Source: Nissolia schottii (lineage: Eukaryota; Streptophyta; Magnoliopsida; Fabales; Fabaceae). From it: DNA of 64,000 bases. The notes below the pieces were generated by a model, which searched no databases, was not told the origin of the DNA, and saw only the letters and a list, made by a program, of their open reading frames with translations. The DNA lies in assembly GCA_003254905.1 (NCBI GenBank), contig QANU01028958.1:151447-215446 (forward strand), in the 5' to 3' direction. This document shows positions 49,345 to 60,984 of the stretch, in pieces; positions within the stretch are counted from its first letter, which is position 1; the number at the start of each line of letters is the position of its first letter. A program made the translations under genes and the position numbers.

Positions 49345-49480
49345 GAGACACCCAAAATCTCTCTAACTCAATTATGAGGACCATTTGCACTAATTCTTCC
49401 CGTATGTTAAGTATCTTTGAAGACCATTTGCAATTATGAGGTTTTCTCATCAAGCATCTTATCTATAAAAAAAAACCTTT

Positions 49481-51200
49481 AATAATGTACCTAGTATATA
49501 TTGAACAACAACGTTATTTATACATTAAAAAAAAAAGTAGACATCTTTTTGTGATCACTACTAACCTTGAAATAATGAGCATGTACGTAGTTGGTTGTTT
49601 CTATAAAAGTGTGCCTGAGACTTTTCTTTTCAAAAAACTAAATATTTCAACTATGATTTTTCAAAAAGTTATAAAGTGTATAATAATTTAGTCCAAATAG
49701 TTTTAAAGTGACTTTTGACTACTAAAAAAGGTTTTTTTTCCTTTAAAAAAAGTGATAAATGGTGTTATCCATAGGCATCATTTGTGTTTTTTCTCTGTAG
49801 TTTTTGCTTAAAATGTACACTATATGTAAAAAATACTATAACTGTAATGATTATGGACTCAATTCTCTAAAATGAAATTTTCAATTAAGAGAAAAAGTGA
49901 GCAGGTCTACACTAATAAAAATACATTTAAAGATAAAAACAGATTCAAAAAATTTAAAATTGGAAAAAATTTTGCGTTAATTTTTATACCACCAAAAAGG
50001 AGGAAACTAGAAACATGTCTTCTAGTTAGAACAATTTTTACACTAACTTTTTTTCACCTCAAACAAGGAGAAATACAAGAAACATCTCTCTCCTGTCCCA
50101 CAATTTTCGTCATTTTTATCTTAGTACATGAACCAAACGCTACCTAAAATACATGATGCATAATTCTCATTAAATTATCTAAGGATGTAAACCCCCCCTC
50201 AATTTTAGAGTATCAAAGTCCATTCATTAATTGCTACATAGAAGAAAACACCTAATAAATTCTTCCATTCTCATCATCCTAACGGATGATATTAGGATGA
50301 TGCATTGAGTCCATATTAATTCTTCAGAATACTATGAACGTAACTGGTTTATCACAGCTCAACCTTGTCTGAATCATGTACACATCCTTGGGATAAGCTC
50401 ATTAACATACATATGACCCCCATTGATGAGTGTGGGTTGATGGTAGTTGTGAGTTTTTTTCATGAATAGAAAAGAGTAGTATTAAAAATGCTTTGTTGAA
50501 TCCCATTTGAAGTAGCAACATTAGGAACCGCCCTATTAATGAAATCAGATTTTTTTTTCCTTTCTGGGACCATATCACAATGAAGGCTTAAAATGTTGTA
50601 TTCAACAGTGGTCATGGAGGACTAGCATTATTCACACGCAATCTTCTTATTACCCTTTTATAGCTTTAATTTTTCCTAACTAACTCTCTGTTCCTTTGGG
50701 GTCAATTTCACAGCTTCTTTGATGATGAGTTTTTTGTGACGTTGTATTTAGTTGCGTACTATGGTGTGATTATGACATTCCCTCATTTGATATCCGAGTT
50801 TGTCACTATGCTTTATTATATATTGCATTCAATTGGTTCCCTTCATCTAATGCCTTTTCACTTTCACTTACCTATATTTTAAAAGGTTATGAGAAAGTCA
50901 TTTTGAATTGTATATTATTGATTGATGAATTATGTATTTCTTTAAAAATGAATGATAATTAAGAATGTGTCTACACAGGGAAATCTTTGACACATCATCG
51001 ACAAATAGATAAGGTTATCAAGGTATAATTTTTATCTAAATTTATCATAATACTTCATCAATAATTGTACGTGTTCATTTATAGTTACAATTTAATAAAA
51101 TGTTATTTATGTTTGTTTTTTTCAACTCAGATTAGGCTTGCGAGTGTTAGAAGATTTAACACAAGTTTGCTTTTCACAATGAAAATTGCAAACCATTGTA
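49481..51200. other. Intergenic beyond the LINE
   Basis: AT-rich DNA without a recognisable gene or repeat boundary. The open frames at 49485, 49872 and 51065 are short and of biased composition. Confidence 0.45.
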
Positions 51201-51212
51201 TACGCACCAAAA

Positions 51213-51452
51213 TCTCTATTATACATATAACTTTTGTTTATTTATCTGGTACTGTAATAGGAAGTTTATATATTAATACTTCATTAGGCAATCTAATAGT
51301 CATTTTAATTCATGTTGTGATCTATTCATTAATGATAGTAAGTTTTTTATACCATTATTAAAATGATTACTACTAAATAGTACAATAATCAGCATGTCTA
51401 TATATTAACAAGGTTTATATACCTGCCGCGCATCGCGCGGGTTATAATCTAG
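51213..51452 (+). mobile_element. Helitron 3' end, possibly a 240-bp non-autonomous copy
   Basis: The 3' terminus is clear: a perfect 6-bp stem CCGCGC-ATC-GCGCGG at 51426-51440, then GTTATAAT and CTAG at 51449-51452, followed by T. This is the canonical Helitron 3' end (hairpin, then CTRR, host T). The 5' end is only a guess: TCTCTATTATACATATAA at 51213, preceded by A, would match the TC start and A/T insertion site and give a 240-bp element. A longer element is equally possible. Confidence 0.65.
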
Positions 51453-52385
51453 TTTTTTATTAGAGACAATCATGTTCAAGGTACGGTTAGACACTAAATA
51501 CAGATACCTTTTTCAATTGACAATTGAGTTATGATTTACCACGTTGTAGAAGACTAGCCCGCCCCTAGACTCAATCTATGGTTGATTCTTATGTATTGTT
51601 GAGAATGCATCAATGTCTATTATGATAGTTTATTATTTCAATAAGTTATGAATTGTTATGGTTACAATAATTATGAACCGGTATGAGAATTACAATAATT
51701 ATAAATGTTATAGGAGTTACATTTGTCATTTTAATTTTCAAGTTAATTGGGAGAGTTATTAGCAATTTTTTGTTATGAGTTTTTGTACTTAAAGGTTGTT
51801 AGCACCAATAGAAATTCACGTTTCAGTTTCAGTTTTTAGTTTTTAGATCATAGCCTTTCTAATTTTCCTTTTCGAAATTCTACATGTACCTTCTTGATTT
51901 CATTTGTTGTGTTTAAGGAAATTAGTTTGATAGGATTAATTATGCCATATTTGTACTTTTTTCGTCTCTTGTTCTGATGTTTATTTTACAAGTTTCTACA
52001 ACTGCATGCCTTTCATATCTTTTTTTTTAAATCTCTTTCTACTTTAGGTTTAAAAAATGTTTGGTAAAACTAACTTATCAACTTATTCACTTTTATAAAT
52101 AATATTTGACATTTTCTGTTTATATTTTATCCTTAAAAATATTAAATATAATTCATAAAAATGAGTAGTTTAATTTATAAATTAATTTGTTAAATCTCCC
52201 TTGTTAGGCTTTCACTAGGGTGATGACCAAGGTTCAACTGACAAAGATTTTGTCTAGATATTATGGTTTTAAAATGATTTTTGTTGTACTTTATCAAAAT
52301 TATTACTATTACTATCCACTATTTATTTCGCTTCTATTTTTAGTAGGTCAAAACATTAAAAGTTATATTATTGTAAGATTTTTTT
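51453..52385. other. Intergenic, nothing recognised
   Basis: AT-rich, with no coding region, RNA gene or repeat boundary that I can support. Confidence 0.45.
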
Positions 52386-53068
52386 ATTAATTTAGAGTAA
52401 AATACAACCTCCTTCTCAACAGATATTTAAATTATACCCTCCTCCCCTTTATTTCAAAACCTATACTCCCATCACTTAACAAATGAAATTAAAATACACT
52501 TTAATCTTTATTCACATTTTTTTACCAATATATCATTCATAAATAGTTATACATATCATTTTTTAATAAAATAAAAATTATGACTAATAATAATATAAAA
52601 TTATTTTTATTAAAATAATAAGCTATTAATTATGCATTAACATTTTATGATAATTTTAAAAGAAAAAATTAATTATTTTTTCAGCAATGATTTTAAAATA
52701 TTAATTTATAAAAAAATACATTAATGTTTTTAAATCAATCATTAAGAAAATACTTAATATTTTCTTTTAAAATTCTTATAATTTTTTTATCAATAACTTG
52801 TTTTATTAATAGAATAAGTTTTACATAATTATTGTAATTATGAATAAAAATTAAATTATTATCAATTATATTATTATTTTTTTGTTAAATACGTTTTAAC
52901 GTGTAAAATTATTTGTGTGGGTATTTTGGTTAAAAATAGAAAAAATGATTAAATTGTAATTTATTTTTATTTTCAAAGTGAGGGGAGTGTACGTTTCAAA
53001 ATAGAAGGGAAGGCAATGTAATTCTAGCATCTCTTAAGGTGGAAGAGTGTATTTTACTCATTAATTTA
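52386..53068. mobile_element. MULE-type MITE, copy 2, with 9-bp TSD
   Basis: The body is 52395-53059 (665 bp). The outermost bases GAGTAAAATACA and TGTATTTTACTC are perfect inverses, and the similarity continues inward for about 80 bases at roughly 70%. It is flanked by the 9-bp direct repeat ATTAATTTA at 52386-52394 and 53060-53068. Long inverted ends and a 9-bp duplication point to the Mutator superfamily. No transposase is encoded. It is colinear with 6387-7070. Confidence 0.85.
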
Positions 53069-53069
53069 T

Positions 53070-54250
53070 GTTAAAAAAAACTTTGATATTATGGTTTAGA
53101 ATTTTTTTAAATGTCAGAATAAAACTTTTTTTTTGTTATAATCATGAATCTCATTAATTAGAGGCTTGAACTCAAACAAGGCAAGCATGAACAATAAGAA
53201 CAACTATTCCGACTTTATAATGCTTAGCTTATACAAGTTGAACATTTTAAAACCTCTTTTAAAAATTCAGTAAAAAAAACCCAGAAAAAAGGGAAGAAAA
53301 AAAAATATCGCAACCTATATAATTTAAGGAAATTGATACAACAGTTGAATGCAAATACATAATAGTTTAATACTCACTATAAAAAGAAGAAAGAAAAAAA
53401 AAATCTGAAGTGAAATTAAGCCTATTTCTCCTTGCTTCATGTTGTAATCCTCACATCTCAAAAAGAGGCGTGGAAAGTTACATCATCCACTAATATTTTT
53501 GCACACAAGGATTGAGTTAATATTCAAAGATTCAACGCGTGCACAACATAAGATTGAGACATAATTAAGTTACGTGAAAGAGAAGCAAAGAAGATCTCAT
53601 CTCACGTGTCTTAATTATTTGCATAATTCTATCTGTTGTTTTGATATATGACTGAAAAAACCATATATGATGAGCACAAAAGTCAAATACTACAAATTAG
53701 GCATTATTTACCTGAGCCTTGCAGCCATTGACGCAAAGACATAAACGCTCCTCCAACATGTTTTCACATGAATTAAAATAAAACCTTATGATTTAGCACC
53801 ATTATGAAAGAGAAATGATAATGTGACTATCTCATTTGATAACATTTGGATAATCACACTTACATAAGAGTCAGACATCTTTGCAAATATGGTTATCGAA
53901 TTGTTGTTAAATTAAGTGGTCTCAAATATAGCATATATAACTCTTTAGAATATTTTAAAATAAGACAAAAATGAGAGATAAAATTGTTTAAGTACCATGA
54001 GAATAAGATATGTATTGTATTGAAATTATATTTAATAATAGATAAAAAATAAATCGACAAATTTGACCGTGTTTCATATATATATAACATTTTACTTAAG
54101 GCAAAGAGTAGAGTTTAAAACTACGTGAATGAAACAGGGTTATTCCATTTTATACAGACAATGTGATATTAGACACGGATAATTAATGTCAACTGCGTCA
54201 AGATATCACCAGAGTTAATGGTGTGGCGTTGTAGGTGACATGAATCATGT
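53070..54250. other. Intergenic, nothing recognised
   Basis: AT-rich, low-complexity A-runs near 53280-53310 and 53390-53403. No gene is supported. Confidence 0.45.
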
Positions 54251-54254
54251 TAAA

Positions 54255-54600
54255 TTTAACCGAAGTGCTATTTGTATATTACAAAAATTGATACTATGTG
54301 TATATCATAAAAAAATTATAAAATATAGAAATAAATATTACAAAATAGAAAAATAAATATTATTAAACACATAAATAAACATTATTAAACACACATGTGT
54401 TCGTGTCACACAAAACATAGAAATAACAAACATCATCAAATACATAAACAAGTAATATTAAACACATGTGTGTCCGTGCATGCATAAATGTTCGGTAATA
54501 TAATATTTATTTCTTTATTTTATAATGTTTATTTTTCTATTTTATAATATTTATTAAAATTAAGTGTAAATTTTTTAAGTGTACAATTAGTATTTTTTAA
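54255..54600. repeat. Dispersed repeat, inverted relative to 60110-60430
   Basis: The segment is built of AAATAGAAATAAATATTA, CACATAAATAAACATTATTA and ACACATGTGTTCGTG-type modules in both orientations. Related pieces occur at 55560-55640, 56222-56290 and 56690-56724, and an inverted copy at 60110-60430 shares the outer CATAGTTTCAATTTTTATGG / AAAAATTGATACTATG ends. The family is not recognised. Confidence 0.55.
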
Positions 54601-54675
54601 AATTAAATTAGGAGGCTCATGCCCTAGTCTCTTTATTTAATGTGACCTTTTTTCTTATTTCTCACATTAAATTAC

Positions 54676-55043
54676 TACTCACTCGGTTCCTAATTCACTT
54701 TGTCCAAAAAAAAATTCCAAATTATTTGTCACACTTTTTACCTTTTACTTTTAAGGTAAAATTTATTGTTAAGTTTTTAATTGCATCCTACTCTTTCTGT
54801 TCTTTAATGTTAGTCATTTTTACTTTTTTAAATTCATTCATAACTCAATGTTTTTGTGTTTAAATACATTGAGTTAAGAATAAACTTAAAAAAACTAAAA
54901 ATGACTAACATTAATAAACGAAAAGAATAAGTAAATTCCCTTATTTTTTTCCTCTCAATAACGGACTACTTCAATCAAATAAGAGTTAATACTTGTGCTT
55001 GCATTCAATCAAAGTGACAAATAATTAAGAACGGATGAAGTTA
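54676..55043. mobile_element. Stowaway-like MITE (outer) carrying a nested MITE
   Basis: The left end is TA then CTCACTCGGTTCCTAATTCA. The inverted right end is CTTCATCCGTTCTTAATTAT followed by TTGTCACTTTG. Both match the CTCCCTCCGTTCC-TAATTAT ends of Stowaway elements. A second element (54791-54931) is inserted near its middle. Confidence 0.65.
54789..54933. mobile_element. Stowaway-like MITE (inner), near-perfect hairpin
   Basis: The body is 54791-54931 (141 bp), flanked by TA on each side. The two arms of about 60 bases are almost perfect inverses: both contain AATGTTAGTCATTTTTA and end in AACTCAATG at the centre. It lies inside the outer element 54676-55043, so it inserted later. Confidence 0.75.
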
Positions 55044-55641
55044 CTAATATGTGTTTTGTATTACTGTAATTTGAATTACTAATTGTTAACGTGTTTTAAA
55101 TTTTGTGTCATGCGCTCATGCGCAATGGATTCTTAGGATCTGTTTCATATTGTCGGTATTGGAGAAATGTTCCATGAGGCAAAAACAATTTGGCGTCATT
55201 TACGGCGCTGTCCACATAATTGGACTATACATAGATTTATACAAAGGACAAGAGGGGCGGCAAATTCTTATTTATGTATAAATTAATTCTTCAGATGAAA
55301 ATAAAAAATTGCTTGGCACCTACCGTAATGTACTGGGAATGATAATTGTGGACCTAAGAATTAATAGACGAATCAATTTTATAGATGAATGATCAACTTT
55401 CAGAAATGGTGCCAAAAAGGAACCTCAACTTTTAGTTTTGACTTTTTATGCTACTTGGAAAACCTGCCTTTTTTTTTTTTACATGGAACTAGTTCGTGGT
55501 TAGGAGGAAACAAAAATTTTACTGTAGACTTAAAAAATAGTTACATAACCGCCACTCAAACAAAGAAACAAATATTATAAAATAAAGATATAAACATTAT
55601 CAAACACAAAAAAATGAATAATATTAAACACACGTGTACAA

Positions 55642-56221
55642 GGTTGTCAAACTCGAGAGTTTAAGTAAACTCGTGGAGTCTCAGCAAACTCGGATCGTAA
55701 ACTCGACTCGTAAACTCGTATGAGTTTACATACGTAAAAAAATATGTTATAAGCAATATAATTAGGAACTAAACTTAATTAAATAATGTATTTATAATTG
55801 AAATTGAATAATGTTAACTTTAAATTAAATTAATGAAAGACATATCATAAAATACACCTTAATGCATGACACTTAGTGATTATGTCATACTTTATTCAGC
55901 ATATGTATTATTTTATAGTTCAATAAAACATAGCTCAATTATGATAAATATATGAAATTAACAAAATAAACTCAATATACATTATCTAATATAAACAAAG
56001 TTAGGTAAGTATCTAACAAAGTTACAAAATTTGTACATTTTGAGGTAAACTCGTAAACTCGTAGGTAGATTTTAACTCGTGAACTCGCTAGTAGAATCGA
56101 GAGTTTACTTAAACTCGTACGAGTTTACCAAAAAAGAGTTTACATAAGTGTTAACTCGTTTTTGTGTAGTAAAATCGTAAACTCGTAAGAGTTTATGAGT
56201 TAACTCGAGAGTTTAACAACC
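55642..56221. mobile_element. Fold-back element rich in AAACTCGT/ACGAGTTT
   Basis: The left end GGTTGTCAAACTCGAGAGTT and the inverted right end GGTTGTTAAACTCTCGAGTT are inverted repeats. Both 100-200 bp arms are filled with AAACTCG and CGAGTTT modules (more than 20 in total), separated by an AT-rich centre. It is inserted in a copy of the dispersed repeat (AATATTAAACACACGTG before it, GTTCCCTAATAATGTTTG after it). No clean target duplication was found. No coding capacity. Confidence 0.7.
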
Positions 56222-56724
56222 ATGCACGTATATATGAACATGCAAAATGTTCCCTAATAATGTTTGTTTTTCTATTTTGTAACAATAGTAAACTCACATG
56301 TATAGATCACATAAAAAATGTTTAGTGATAATGTTTGTGAATTTTCAGATTCATTGTGAATCAGTAAAAATAAAACAATGAAGAGCAATGGAAGAATAAG
56401 ACGATTCAAAGATGGCTCAAGATTGATGAGTTGTGTGAATGAATCATCTAATTCATTTTGTGAATCAAACTGGTATATATACAAACTATGTCTACACTAA
56501 ATTCATATGAAATTACAATGAAATTAAGTTACATAAAGCCGAAAGTGAATTTCAGCTTTCTAACTAAATTAACTACACTAACAACCTCTAACTGTCCATG
56601 TGTATCACAACAACACTCGTGCAGTGAGCACAACGGTCTTAACAGTCAGTGAGCTCCTCCTTGCCCACTTCTCCAACCAATTGAACCTCGGTCATAATGT
56701 TTGTCTTTCTATTGTGTAATGTTT

Positions 56725-57830
56725 CACTACAAGAAAAAAAGGCATTTAGCGGCAATTAAAAATGCATGTTGCGTTGCAGCAGTTCTATAACCGCCGTTAA
56801 ATCCACTTGCTTAGTGCACTTGCAGTCTTGCGACTATTTTGAATTGCCGCAAAGCGCAAAATTACAATTATTACTTTGTTTAGCGATGGTTCTAAACCAC
56901 CACGGAATTTAGCATTTAAAATTTGCGTAAAAAGATTACAATGGTTTCTAACCACCACAATTTTTACTTAGAATTTTAGTATTTCTTTTGCGGCTGTTCA
57001 TAACCACCTATATGTGTAAATTTTATTTTAAAAAAATTTGGCATTAGTGCCTAGTGCCTATACTTGTGTTTACAACTCTATTTACATTTAAAATAAGCCA
57101 AAACATACAACACCTCCATCTTTCAGGAAACAATGCAAATAAGTATTCATGATGAGTATACAATAAGACACAGGAGTAAAACACTAAAAAAGAATATACA
57201 TATAACTTCAATTAAAATCCATGCATCACAATAAAATAAACGGTACACACATAAGTACTAACTATATAGCACAAACATAATACACAAAAATACTTTTGCA
57301 CACTCATGGTACACCCATAATACTTTTGCACAAACATATATAGCATATGTGCACAAATACTAACTACTAAAAAAACAATTCATACTACACAAAAATGACA
57401 AGTATAAACAATTTGAACGAGTGGTTAAATCTCGTTCATGGAATCGAATTGATCTGCATCATCCATTGATGAAATTAGATCTTGAATCAATTCATCACTG
57501 AACTCGTTCGTTCCTTCGATCTGATTTTCAGAATCAATTGACAAATTACGATCAGTCTTAAAATTCATCAAATTCATTTTTTTAGATGGGTGAGAGATCA
57601 CAACCCCAAAATTGGGAGTGAGATCAAAGATCGTACAACAAACCAACAACAACAATCAATGACAAAACCAAGACTAAGCATTACAATAAGCACAAACATC
57701 AACAAAACAAAACACAATGGATTCATCCCATAGCAATCTGTCTTCGAACAGCAACAAGTTGCCAACAGATTACCACCAACACTTATACTAAGAGAACCCA
57801 ATCCACCCATAATGAAAATCTATTACTCTG
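56725..57830 (+). mobile_element. CACTA (En/Spm) transposon left end, truncated
   Basis: CACTACAAGAAAAAAAGGC at 56725 is the CACTA terminal repeat, preceded by TTT, a possible 3-bp duplication. It is followed by subterminal modules such as TTTAGCGGC, ATAACCGCCGTTAAA, GGTTCTAAACCACCAC and GGTTTCTAACCACC. No matching inverted CTTGTAGTG end was seen in the window, so the element is truncated or its end has decayed. Two minus-strand frames (57425-57655 and 57598-57810) have no transposase motif. Confidence 0.6.
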
Positions 57831-58211
57831 CATGATACCATGAGTATAGACAATTGCCCACATTCCACAAAAATACTCCACAATTCACACCAGCTACCAA
57901 GAATCAGACTTACTTCTAATTACCCCTTCAATAAGGCCATCAAGAAACAAAACGGACCACAAACCATAGGCCCCCCGAACCAAAATCAAAATTCATCGAA
58001 TGATTATGCTTAATATTAATTATGCAGAAACTGCTTACACAAAATCAATGCTTGGTGAAGACGTGAGAATGAGTGTGCGATTGTGTGGGATTCCGTGTAG
58101 AATCACATGCGAATCACGTTGATAATCAATTCATATTGCATACAGTAGTATAAAATAAAACGTTGGATGTACAGTGACATAAAAATTGGTTATATATCAA
58201 TTATTATTCTC

Positions 58212-58265
<54 letters not shown>
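58212..58265. repeat. (TA)n microsatellite, about 54 bp
   Basis: An almost pure TA tract with a single GTA interruption near 58228. Confidence 0.97.
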
Positions 58266-58267
<2 letters not shown>

Positions 58268-59819
58268 AATAATTGTTTCATTCTTTAAGAAACTCAATCA
58301 AATTGAATTAGACCAAATTAGTTGAATTATCGATAACAAAACTCAGATGTAGTTAGTTTAACCGAGATAAAAAAGAAAAAAGAACATAATACATAATTGT
58401 TTTGTGATCCGGTTGTTTGTGCTCTCACCTAATGTATTCACACCACCACTCAACTCAAATCATGCAGGTCCTTTTTTTTTCTTTTCCATGCCTAGCTTCC
58501 TACGAGGCAAAATTAAGCAATCGAAAACTTAAAACCACAAATTTAAGGTGTATATATTATTATATGTGGTCTCAAATAAATTTCTACTTTCAAATGCTCC
58601 TATACATTAAGAAAATAATTTCATGTATTTTATAAATTTGTCCGTATTTTTCAGTTACACTTATCTCTCTTTTCCTTTACGCTATTTTCACTAGTTTAAT
58701 ACGAAGAAGGAAAAAGTGTGAAAATATCAAAATTGTCATGATCATAGGACCCTAGTAGTGTGAACATTGGAATCAACTAGCTGTGCATAAGATTTAATTT
58801 TTCGGTTCATGTAGCAGCAGTTAGTGGCCTTGCCTATGAGGGAAGGAAGAAGGTGGGGTGGGTGAAGTTCTTAATTAATTAATAAAATATAAGGAAATAT
58901 TAATTAATAATAAAAGGTTTTAATGGCAGAAAAAGGTTGTCATTGGACTTATTCACTTCCCACTCAGTGTCACGGCGCTATCAACATAACACGACAAATG
59001 GGGCCTTTTCTATCTCATTGAGACATGGACCCCACCCTCTCTTTCTTTTCTTATTACCCTTTGAATTTACGAAAGGATAATGCTCCCACCAAGCATACTT
59101 TAAGTATTGATTTTTTTTTAATTATGTTATTTATTTATACATGGTTCCATGTGGATATCATGTTCGACCCAAGTATTTATTGTTGTAAGAGATTTTAATG
59201 AGATTTATATTTTAAAAATAATTTATCTAATAACAATTCTGTATTCTATATATAAATAAGTATGCATAATATTAATAGTATAATCTTAAATAAGTATTCT
59301 ACATGAATAGTATAATTTTTCACACTTTATATTTAGATAAATCCGTAATAAAAATAGATTTTGATAATTTTATTGAATATTTACTAACTTATTTTTAGAT
59401 TTTATTAACTTTATTTAAGTGTACATAAAATATAAAGAGTTAAATTATTATATTTAGACGATAATTTTTTCTACTTTAAAGCATGGCGATTAGATTACAT
59501 TATATTAGATTATGATTTATTAAATAACTCAAATCTTTTTCACAGATCATTACTCTTGCAAATTTTTTGTTTTTTCTTGGTAGTTTATTTTATTTTATTC
59601 AGGACCTATTTAATGCAAAATGGTGCGATAATTTATACATAAGATGTATGATAAAGTATTCGAGTGTAATTCAAAGCTATGTTGCTATCAATTGACGTGT
59701 GGTTTTCTTATTAATATCGTGCTCTAATTACTTTAATCTTGGGAGTTGATGATGATCGTGAACACATCACTTTACAGAAAATGCTCTTATGAGATTTAAA
59801 ATTGAAGTTTGGCAAAACA

Positions 59820-59823
<4 letters not shown>

Positions 59824-59890
<67 letters not shown>
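59824..59890. repeat. (CT)n microsatellite, about 33 units, followed by (TA)n
   Basis: A pure CT tract of about 67 bases runs into TTTTTATATATATATATATA. Compound CT-TA microsatellites of this length are very mutable. Confidence 0.97.
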
Positions 59891-59894
<4 letters not shown>

Positions 59895-60109
59895 ATATAT
59901 ATATATATATATATAATATTTTTGGTAAATAAAGCTATAAAATTTTAGAAATGAACTGGTCACTACTAATTTAAATATGGGTTCAATTTCTAGATGCTAG
60001 TATTGTGTAATTTATTTTATAAGATCATCTAATTATTAGAGTTTGATTTAGTACGTAGCGATGTGTCTTTTTAAGAGCTACAAAGCAATATGAATTTTCT
60101 AAAGTTATT

Positions 60110-60430
60110 TTTTTCAAAAATCATAATGATATTATTTAATAAAATAATGTAAAATAGAGAAACAAACATTCTCATTGAGTATTTATGCACACAAACACAT
60201 GTGTTTTTAATATTTGTTCGTTTATATATTTAATAATGACTTTTTCTATGTTTTGTGTGTGCATGAATACATATGTGTTAATATTATTCGTTTATGTGTT
60301 TGATAATATTTATTTCTCTGTTTTGTAATGCTTATTTTTTTTCTAATGTTTGTTTCTCTAGATTGTATATACATAGTTTCAATTTTTATGGTGTACAAAT
60401 ATCGACATTATAAAGTATTTACACCATAAA
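60110..60430. repeat. Dispersed repeat, inverse copy of 54255-54600
   Basis: It contains AAATAGAGAAACAAACATT, GCACACAAACACATGTG, TTCGTTTATGTGTTTGATAA and the outer CATAGTTTCAATTTTTATGG in the opposite orientation to the copy at 54255. Internal modules are also mirrored, so the element can fold back on itself. Confidence 0.55.
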
Positions 60431-60984
60431 AGATGATTTATCAAATATAAAAATAAAAATCGGCTTATATTTATCCCAAAACATTATTTTATCTTTGAAA
60501 CAGTTTATGGCTTGTATTTATACCCTAAACACTATTTTATTATATAAAGAAGTCTGGATAACGAAAATTCAAAATACAAGAACTGGACGTTGGAATTTTC
60601 TTTTCTTTTCTCTTGGTGGGTCGCTTACTTAAATGTGGAGCTCCGCAGCAATACATGGAATACTCCTTACAAATGTCAAAGAATAGTATAAGTGACTCCA
60701 ACTGTCCAACAATTAGATACTAATAGTTTCACTATAATATTTATAAAATTTAATAGAAAATTTTGTACAAAAATATACCAAAGGAAGAAACAACTTAATT
60801 AATTAATGCCATCATATACATATACATATGCATATACATATATGTGGATAAACTCTAGTTTAAGAAAAATAATGTAGTTCAAAGCAAATTTGACATGATA
60901 TAAAGTATATATCCCACCACACACACATTTTTTTTCTCCATGACGAGATCCTAACTTTTGTGAAATAATTGTCTAAATAAAAAA

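Larger units (their letters stand above)
43282..49480 (-). mobile_element. Full-length L1-type LINE with perfect 17-bp TSD
   Basis: The element body is 43299-49463 on the minus strand. It is bounded by the identical direct repeat TATAAAAAAAAACCTTT at 43282-43298 and 49464-49480. The 3' end has a short A tail (T run at 43299-43303), preceded on the element strand by GGGCTTTAGCCCCTTTG, usual for plant L1 3'UTRs. From 5' to 3' it holds an ORF1 with a DUF4283 domain and zinc knuckle, and an ORF2 with AP-endonuclease, reverse transcriptase and RNase H regions. Both ORFs contain several stops and frameshifts, so the copy is dead although not 5'-truncated. Confidence 0.9.
57850..60100. other. Intergenic with microsatellites
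   Basis: No gene is supported. A (TA)n tract lies at 58212-58265 and a (CT)n tract at 59824-59890. The remainder is AT-rich. Confidence 0.5.

Noticed and set aside
57425..57810. Two overlapping minus-strand frames as transposase exons
   Set aside because: No CACTA transposase (Tnp2) motif, and the frames overlap each other.
59824..59890. Long CT tract as a GAGA-type regulatory element
   Set aside because: A pure, very long compound CT-TA microsatellite far from a gene is better explained by slippage.
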